Below are positions 56,351-64,000 of a stretch of DNA of 64,000 nucleotides, one piece after another; within the stretch, counting starts at the first letter, position 1; each line of letters opens with the position of its first letter. Made by a program: the position numbers and the translations under genes. The notes beneath the pieces were generated by a model, which saw only the letters and a program-made list of their open reading frames with translations, had not been told where the DNA came from and did not search any database. The DNA comes from Anseranas semipalmata. Its lineage: Eukaryota; Chordata; Aves; Anseriformes; Anseranatidae. The DNA lies in assembly GCA_013399115.1 (NCBI GenBank), contig VXAA01002194.1, positions 201,226-265,225 on the forward strand, in the 5' to 3' direction.

Positions 56351-57419
56351 GTTAAAAAAAGGGATTTGGAGACCTCAACCAGGGCACTACTGCAATACTG
56401 GGCAGTAACATGAGTGCCAGTCTAGCAGATGCTCCTAGGATTTCACATTGTACTCTAGGTTCCCAGTTACTGCTTTTAATGGATCTTAATTAGCCTTGCT
56501 CTGTGCCTGAAGAGAAGACACTCCAGTCTGGGTAGTTTTTCAGTCCAGTGCTTGTCAGCAGCATAGAGTAATGCCTGTTTAAAATGCATATTGATTTGCA
56601 AGCAAAAGACTAAATCCCAGCGTTCAGCTGGAGGGATAGTACCATTGGGTTTCAAAGAGTGGTGTTAGGAGTGAATTCACAAAGGGATAAAACTGTTTTC
56701 AATTTTAATTTCTCTTTTATTTTCACCTGCAACAGGAGTGAGGAGTGTGGTTAGCCCTTTGAAAAGAGGTTATTTGAATGGGTTGTAAGAATGCTATTAG
56801 AAAACTCCAACATCACTGCCTCGATGGTTTCGTAAGTAACTGTTTCTGTTATTGATATTTCTGTTTCACAAACACTTGGTTTTCTTCTATTTTTCTACTT
56901 CATGCAAAGTGTACTCCCCAAAATCACTTCTATAAAGAGGAATTGGATGGAGCAAAGTAAAGAAATTACAATTTTAAAGCCGGTCCTTATCCTGAGGGTG
57001 AATTTGGAGGGAGTCTTCCCCCAGAGCCCTGTTCTGCTCCTATGGCTTCCCTCTGAGAGCCGTATTATTGCATTTGTAGTAACACTTGTTGCAGTACTGG
57101 TTATTATTTGTGAGAACCACCTTGCTTGACTTTAACTTTCTAGATTTGGGCATGCAGCTGGAGGTAGCTGCCTGGGCTGTCTCTGTAGTTAATGAAGGGT
57201 GGCTGCAGGAAACAAGGACCCCCAAAGGACATTTGATTGTACCCTTCAAAGGCACTTCACTTCCACAGGCATGAGCTCCCTTTGGATGTGTACCGTTAAC
57301 AAGTTGCAGTCCCCCTTTTGGATGCTGAGACATGGGGAGATGGACATCTCCAGAAAGGGATGCAGGACCACCCCTGCCCCCAAGGCCCTAAAATGTTCTG
57401 CCTATGAAGGTGGTTAATT

Positions 57420-57640
57420 ACTATTACTCTCTTGGAAAGATTTCACTGTGTTCAGTTATTAACATCTAAGCCTGCATCGCCCTACAAATGATTATTTGTA
57501 CACATAATAGCAGGTTCGGCCCCTCAGAGATTATCAGCTTCCACTGTTGATTAATAGCTTTTTATCTGGATCAGGCCTAGAGAAATTCCACATAAGTAAA
57601 CACACGTTACAGGCTCAGGGCTCAGGTTGTATATACATTT
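57420..57640. promoter_or_regulatory. Candidate conserved non-coding element, intergenic
   Basis: A block with TTAATTACTATTA, CAAATGATTATTTGTACAC, GAGATTATCAGC and TTGATTAATAGC. Several homeodomain and GATA-type cores lie within 150 bases. The texture is typical of vertebrate developmental enhancers and differs from the flanks. Confidence 0.32.
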
Positions 57641-60600
57641 ATTGAATTCAGTTCCTTAAGGGCAAACTTACGCTGACCAGATCCTTCAGTCCCTGTTTGG
57701 GATTATTTCCTTACTGAATCTGAAGTTCTCGATGTGGCAGAAAAGCAGAACTGCTCCCTAGGTACTCGGGGAGTTAAGGTTGCCTTTACTTTGCTGGTGG
57801 AGGCCATCTGCCAAAGTCTTCCTCACTGTCAGTAGGTGGGCCTATCGAGCAGAGCTCTGGTTCCTCTTGCCACAACCCAGAGGGGCTGTGAGAGGCTCTG
57901 GAGAAGATAGTTAAAAGTGCCAAATTCAGAGGGCTTGGGAGGAAGTGGCACCAAAATGAAATGTTTATCTGAACCCAGACATGGCACTGATTTCTTGGCT
58001 GCTACTGCTAATAAATAATGTATTGACAGAGCACTGGATACACATTTGGTTCCCTTCTGTTGTCATTTATTAGGGGAGATCTGGGTGAAGCCCGTGTTAT
58101 TTCTAATTGCTACCATCACTTTCAGAAGACATTTTCCCTGCCTGTGTACCTACTTCTCACCGGGGCAGAAGGCCAGGGCCAGGGGTGCTGACATCCCCAC
58201 CTACCTGGTGCTGTTGAGTGTGCAGGTGGCAAGGACCTAGCTGCTTGGCAGCACTGTCCCAGAGCACTGATCCCTCCTGAGAATTGAATGGAAGAGGCCA
58301 GAGAAGAGATAGCACCCACAATCCATCCTCCTGCCTCCTAAGGCAAGACCGTACCGTCCTTCTGCCCACCAGGCCCACCGTCACAAAGATAGCCCACCAA
58401 GGACAAGACCAAGGACGTAGAGACAAGCCCCTCACCATCTTGGGCTCTTCAGACTCTTCTGAGGTGGGAAAGGAGAACAGAGCCCTGGTTCTGCAGACCC
58501 CGTGCACTGGCTGCATAGTTGGGCCGTATTGTATTCTCACGAGGTTTGTTCTCCTGCTGTACCACTAGGTGGGCCAAAGCTACACCGGTGAGAGCCCTAC
58601 CTCTCCTGCAGGAGAGAGGCAATGCAGGTGCCTGCCTGATCCCGGCCTGCCAGGGGACAGGAGATGCAGAAGGAGCAGGGAAAGGTGTCAGAGAACCTCT
58701 AGTTTCACCCTGAGCCCTCCCATCATTCAGGCCCTAGCAGGATAGCTCTCTCTCCTAAAGAAGTGACTGTCTCAGGGACAGCAACCCAGTTGGGATGTGA
58801 CATATGCCAGTGAAATTGCTTGAACAAAATGACATCACAGACCGGTGGCAAAGGCAAGAGCAGATTCTGTCACCAATTCAAGGCCTGGCCTTACCACCTA
58901 CTGCCTTTCTAAAGTAGCTCATTGATGCTCTTCAGAGTCTGGCACAGGTGAAACAGAACCAGCACAAGTGCCAGGAGGTATATCTGGAGGCACACACAAC
59001 ATGAGAGAGGAGCCCTCGTCAAAATAACATTTTTCTTCACCCAAGGTGAGGTGACAGAAGCTTATGTATACAAAAGTCCAAAGGGAAGGAGCACCACCCC
59101 TGCCTGATCAGCTCTACTCTGCAGAAGGTCTGGTAAGGTACATTGCAGTTTTTTGGGTGCTCTGCTTCCATTAAACAGAAAAACATGCCCCATACCTAAT
59201 CCTTCCCACTCTCTCAGGGACATATCAATTCTGTACCTTACTCTTGCAACCACCCTGCATTTCTGTTATGAGCACTGTGATTAGAGGACAGCACTGCCAT
59301 CACTTTTGCATAGAAATGCTTTGATGGAGAACCAGGAACAACCAAAATCCCAGTCTGCCATTGGCACAGCATAACCTGGCCAGACGGCAGCCACAGCCAA
59401 AGATGTTTTAGGCATTGTCAAAGGTATGCTCTCCACTTGTAGATGGGAACAACTTGCAGCCTACAGAGCTGAGAATCCTACACTGAATGTGCTCCTGGTT
59501 TGTTCATTGCTATCAGTGCCTCTTCAGAGCCCAGAGAAGAGGCAATAGCCTGTAGGCATCTCCCTCAAGTTCAACCATCTGGAGATTAAGCACCAAGTCT
59601 AAACTAGATCCCAAACAGAGAGCAATGCAATTCCAGAAGTACTTCACCCCATCTATCACAGACTATGGTCTTCAGTGGGCTGAGTTGCTCAGATCTCTGT
59701 TGTTCCATTGACCATGGAAGCAGCCAAGGTTATGTAAGTAGAATTCAGACAGCTATGTCAGGTGAGATGGAGCCCATGCTGTTAGTATATTTGGCACATT
59801 TCTAAAAATCCTCTCCATCTGCAGCATTAGACCAACCTCCACTTGTGGGCAGCAGCAACCTTGAAGTTTCTACAGTAAAACCAGCTGGTCATAGAGAGAT
59901 CTATCTTGAAATGGGGTCATGAATCTAGCAGCAAAATGCATTTTTTCACCAGTTCTGCCACTGAACCACATCATAAGCCAGCTGTTATCCATCTTTTGCC
60001 TCCTTCTCCAAATCTGATGAGATCAATATTAATTATCTACCTTGTGATTATTTGTATTGCTGTGACTCCTGGTCATGATGTACAGATGACAGGGACAATG
60101 GAAGAACTCAGCCTTTAGGGACCTTAAAGGCACAGAGGCAAAATGATGGAGAGAAGTGAATGACTTATCACAAGTCAACAGGCCCATGACAAAGCTGGGC
60201 CTCCAGGAACTCCAGGCTTCCAGGATCCCAGCACTTACGTGATATTTTCTGGCCATCAATGGAGAGAGAAGGTTTAGTCCTTACAACACGTTTTGATATC
60301 TGGGTCTGGGAAGAGCAAGGGAAGGAAGCNCATGCTATTAGGATTCCTCACCAGGGCTGGTTTTAGGGTGGGGGACAAAGCTGCCTGGTGGGGATTTACT
60401 GGTCCTTCCATTATGGCAAAGTTCTGCAGCATGGGCCTCTTGCTCTGGAAGGAAAAATAGGCCATGGCTTTCTCATGCTGCTTAGTGGCTATACCCATCC
60501 ATGGAAACCACTTTGTCCAGAAAGGGAAGTTTGGAGCAGCCAGTGAGTAAATTGCAAATGGGGACAATTTGCCATCTTCCAGCAACAACTATTCACAGTG

Positions 60601-61829
60601 GCAATATGCAAAAGCAGAATATGAATCAGATTTTACTAGTGGAAATTCAAATATTAAAGAGAGAATGCACTTTTTTCCTCCACCAAAAATAAGCAAAGCC
60701 TTCTTCCCTGAGAGGAGCCTTCCTTGGCTCCGTGTTTGATCCCAGTGGGGATGACCTCTCCCATCCTGCAGCCCTAACAAATCTCCATGTAGGGAAGAAG
60801 GGTAAGGACAGCAAGACAGGTGACACACAGAGTATTTAAGATGTGTGACGGACTGTGTTGCAACATTCTGCCCGCCTTCCTGTCTGCCTGGATCCCTCCA
60901 AACCTCCTCTCCTTACCCCTGATTTCTTTACTTAGACATCTTTGGGGTGGAAGCACCCTGGACATGCCTTTTTTTGCACATGGAAGAGCACAGCTGTTCC
61001 CACTTGTGACTAACTGCAGAGCGAAGCAGTCATGTTTCTAAATGCATCTCTATTTGCACCCTCAAGTGGGCCCTGAAGATGCCAGCTGGGCCATCCCCAT
61101 GAGTAAGCAAGATCAGACCAGCTTGTTGTGACTTCATAAGGCAGTCCAATCCTGTGACTTTGAGGCCTGCTCCTTGTCCTCCCATTTCCTTTTCCCCACG
61201 CCAGCTTGACAACTGCAGTTACCCACCTCCTTTTGCAGCAGGCTTATGGGGTTGAAGAATCAGCCCCACAGCTGCAAACATGGTCAAGGCTTTATTCTCC
61301 CATCTGGTGGTCAGAGTGATTGACCTTCACTTCCCTGGAAAGGCATGAAGCAAAACTGGTGATCACTTTGCTGGTGTAAGGCTGGGTGCCATGGAAAGTC
61401 TGTGCAAGGCAGGTCACAGCTCCACCAGGACTGAGACTTGGTGTCTGCCACTGAGGATCCACAATTCTGCATTCAAAACTTCTTCACAAGCACCAATGAG
61501 CAATGCCAAGAGTAAAGAAGCCAAGGCAAAGCTGCAGTCACCCAGCCGAAGGCCATATCCTGCCCATTGAGAAGCACATGTCTGAAGGATGGCCCAAATG
61601 TTTGGGAGAGGTGTGAAAGGGATGGAACCCAATGGACCAGCATGGGGGAGCTTAGCCAGAGATTGCCATCAGGCCCTAAAACCACCTGTTGGGAGAAAAT
61701 GCAGCTGATTTGAGCAACCAAAAGCAAACAGTCCCACATCCTTACAGCCCGTGGCAGCCTTCTTCCTGACTCGAACGGACTGCAAAATCTGTCCCTTACA
61801 AGGTACCAGTTCAAAGGTACTGTTGATAA
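57641..61829. other. Intergenic DNA, nothing specific seen
   Basis: Unique CpG-poor sequence with short open frames only. One undetermined base lies at 60330 and a weak CTCF-like motif at 61.3 kb. Confidence 0.55.
61300..61313 (-). promoter_or_regulatory. Weak CTCF-like motif, intergenic
   Basis: The minus strand reads ACCACCAGATGGGA, one mismatch to CCASYAGRKGGCR, but at the usually invariant C. It points left, towards the plus-oriented motif at 48.7 kb. Confidence 0.25.
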
Positions 61830-62060
61830 TAGATAACTAATCTACAGTAGTGTTCCTAGCTCTGGGAATAGCAATCACACACCCAACTGCCCTTTTATCA
61901 GTGTAATTAAAAGCCGTTGGCGTCAGAGCAAGTAGCAGTACTGCCTGCCGAAGGAATCGATATGATCCTGCTTGCGTGCGTGTGTGCCTATGACAAAGTG
62001 GATTATCTCCATCCTCCCCGGGCAGCAGCTGCGAGGCTGGGAGGAAAAGGGAGAGTGGCT
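61830..62060. promoter_or_regulatory. Candidate conserved non-coding element near the right edge
   Basis: The block contains TTTTATCAGTGTAATTAAAA, then CGTTGGCGTC, AATCGATATGATCC and GTGGATTATCTCC. CpG returns here after a long CpG-poor stretch. Confidence 0.28.
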
Positions 62061-62267
62061 GAATTCGTACCTCCAGGTGAAGTTGCCTGGTGCTTCCTGG
62101 TGGGAGGGGCAGAGGCTTTGGGGGATGTTTAAACCTCTCCCCAGGAACAAAAGGAGGGGAGATGAGCTCGACCCCTGGGAGGGATGTGTGTCCTGCCCCT
62201 TCCACCTGCCCCCTCCCCGCTTTGAGCCTCACCGGGACCCCCGCGCCCGGGCTGGTGTCCCAGGGTC

Positions 62268-62288
62268 TGTGTGTGTGTGTGTGTGTGT
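62268..62288 (+). repeat. (TG)n microsatellite
   Basis: About ten TG copies in the GC-richer zone near the right edge. Confidence 0.95.
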
Positions 62289-63134
62289 TCCCGTCTGCAG
62301 TGTGAGCAATTTCACTTGAAAAGACAGAGAAATCCCCTCCTTTGAAAGTCGCAGCGTTTGGTTCTTTCCAGTAATGCTATAATTGGATGGGATTTTCTCT
62401 AATACAGAGGGAAAGTCCTTAAGATGATTTTTCACACACCACCACCGCCACCCTCCTCCTTTCTTCCTTATCCTACCTTATGCAATGAAACTCCCCTCTC
62501 CCTCTGCAGCCTCTGTGGCTCCCCTGGGGAGGGGAGCTGCTGATGGAGGGGGGGGATTGAACACACTCGGCACAACTGCAGCATCGACACCAAGGGGATT
62601 TGCTGGGAGAGGCAGGGAGAGCATCAGTTCCTCCTCTGGAAGCAGCGAGCAGCCGCTCAGGTCGACTCAAGCTTGGCTACACAGGGCGATTAGATCTCGG
62701 AGCACTTGCCAGCGCTCACATTTGCAATCACTTGTCATCCAACCCTAAAGAAAATAATCAGGGCCCGACCCCTGCCAAATTCCCAATGATTTAAATATCC
62801 CCGAATGAACTGCATTTCTAGTATAATTTCACTAGAATGAATATATCTCTCCATCTAGCTAAACACAAACATATCTCTATATATATGCATATAAAGCTCT
62901 GTGTGTGTAAATAGAAATATTCCCTACTCAGGGAAAATATATATGCAATTCTTAATGAGAAAGAAAGCGCATTTTGATTTGAGCAAATGCAGGGTTGCAA
63001 GCCTTCCTCCAACAAAGTCATTAAAAATCGTACCTCTCTTTGTTCCGTGTGAGCCACAGAAATTTTCTGATTCGCAGATAAAATGAAATGAAGTCAAATA
63101 AATAAATAAAATTGCATCCAGTTCTCTCTGCTTT

Positions 63135-63164
63135 AAAAAAAAAAAAAAAAAAAGGAGGGGGGGG
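63135..63164 (+). repeat. A19-GGAGGGGGGGG tract
   Basis: Nineteen A followed by a G-rich run. Confidence 0.95.
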
Positions 63165-63239
63165 CAAAAAAGACACAACAACCAAAAAAATCACGTGAAA
63201 GAGAATCATTGTTGTTATTCTGGGGAGAAAATATCTCCA

Positions 63240-63840
63240 AGCTCATCCAGCGCCTCCATCCCCTCGTTTTCTGCTCTCCAGCCCCCTTTCAAACGACCCA
63301 GGGTGAGGGGAAAGCCTGTCAGCTGGGTGACACTTGCTCACGGACACAGCAAGCTTCAAACAATGTGTTCCAGAGGAGCAGCAAACCTAACCGCGCGCCC
63401 AGGCTCGAGGAGCTACATCTTTATAATAATACTAATTATGATTGCTTTTCTTATTTCCGCCCCGCTGAAAACCTGTGGATTTTGGAACCACGCGATCCAC
63501 CCCGGCTCACCCCCCACCACCGCCACTGAAAGGAGAGAAATTGTTACAATATGTAGAGAGAGAAATTAAAAAAGAGATCAATTACTAGTGCCCCGTGGGG
63601 TGGATCTGGTGGATGAAGTCGTTTGCAGCAGCGCGTTTGCAAAGTCCGGGCTGGGACTCCTGCAAATGGGGATGATCTGGATGAGCCTCGTTGAGATTTG
63701 CATGGAAGAAGTTGATTTCTTAGCAGATGTCTTCACTGGAGCTCTTGGATCTCCGGCTGGTCGGACTGGTGGGGAAGGGGCGTGCGTGGCCGCAGGGTGT
63801 GCGTGGCAGAGTGCATGCATGTCTGGGTGGAAATCCTCTT
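63240..63840 (+). promoter_or_regulatory. CpG-enriched zone, possible shore of a neighbouring promoter
   Basis: CpG rises clearly (CCGCGCGCCC, CAGCGCGTTTG, CTCCGGCTGGTCGG, GGGGCGTGCGTGGCCGC) around a TATA-like, A/T-rich core at 63420..63442 (TTATAATAATACTAATTATG). WNT3A is expected to the right on the plus strand by synteny with human. No WNT3A signal-peptide exon (ending SYPIWW in vertebrates) is visible up to 64000. This could be upstream promoter, untranslated exon or enhancer DNA. Confidence 0.35.
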
Positions 63841-64000
63841 TTTTTTAATGAAAAAAAGGAGGAAAAAAAAACAAAAAGAACCAACCAAAAGTTTCTAGAA
63901 AGTTAGTTCTAATGCATGCTGACGACCACCGTGAGGAAAAGGGGATTTGAGAAGACGACTGAATGGCAAGAAGGAGCAGATCGAGAAAATAATATTAAAA

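Noticed and set aside
63588..63848. An 86-codon plus-strand frame at the right edge as WNT3A exon 1
   Set aside because: It lacks a hydrophobic signal peptide and the SYPIWW ending, and no donor fits.

Overview
The window looks like a bird (sauropsid) nuclear chromosome. Two fragments of a CR1 retrotransposon with typical avian 3' ends are present. Nearly all of the sequence is non-coding, CpG-poor, and studded with A/T-rich microsatellites. The one protein-coding exon I can support is the first coding exon of WNT9A (formerly WNT14) on the minus strand at 26015..26109. It encodes a signal peptide starting MLDGHVLLGW and ending PRPSAAYFG, followed by a clean GT splice donor. The most likely source is a bird; a turtle or crocodilian is less likely but not excluded.

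Layout: (1) 1..26014 reads as the 5' part of WNT9A intron 1, at least 26 kb long. Exons 2-4 must lie to the left of the window, since I found none of the conserved Wnt cysteine-block peptides here. The intron holds homopolymer tracts, a CR1 3' end at about 16.4 kb, a possible old palindromic DNA-transposon remnant at about 12.2 kb, and several stretches that look like conserved non-coding elements. (2) About 25.1..26.3 kb is the WNT9A CpG island, with GC boxes, a strong CTCF-like motif, the exon, an 84-base assembly gap beginning 13 bases before the ATG, and a (GGGAC)n array that could fold into a G-quadruplex. (3) 26.27..27.19 kb is an unusual compound minisatellite, built from 15-bp and 19-bp versions of one unit, just upstream of WNT9A. 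(4) 27.2..64 kb is upstream intergenic DNA with a second CTCF-like motif, a CR1 remnant grown into a pentanucleotide array, large AAAG and AAAAG arrays, and several CNE-like blocks.

In human the neighbour of WNT9A is WNT3A, arranged head to head. The same order would put WNT3A on the plus strand at or just beyond the right edge. CpG density and TATA-like sequence do rise after about 63.2 kb, but no WNT3A coding exon is visible. The window is therefore best read as the shared regulatory interval of a divergent WNT9A/WNT3A pair. No operon, phage, CRISPR or other prokaryotic system is present. The most unusual structure is the 15/19-bp minisatellite joined to the GGGAC array at the WNT9A promoter.
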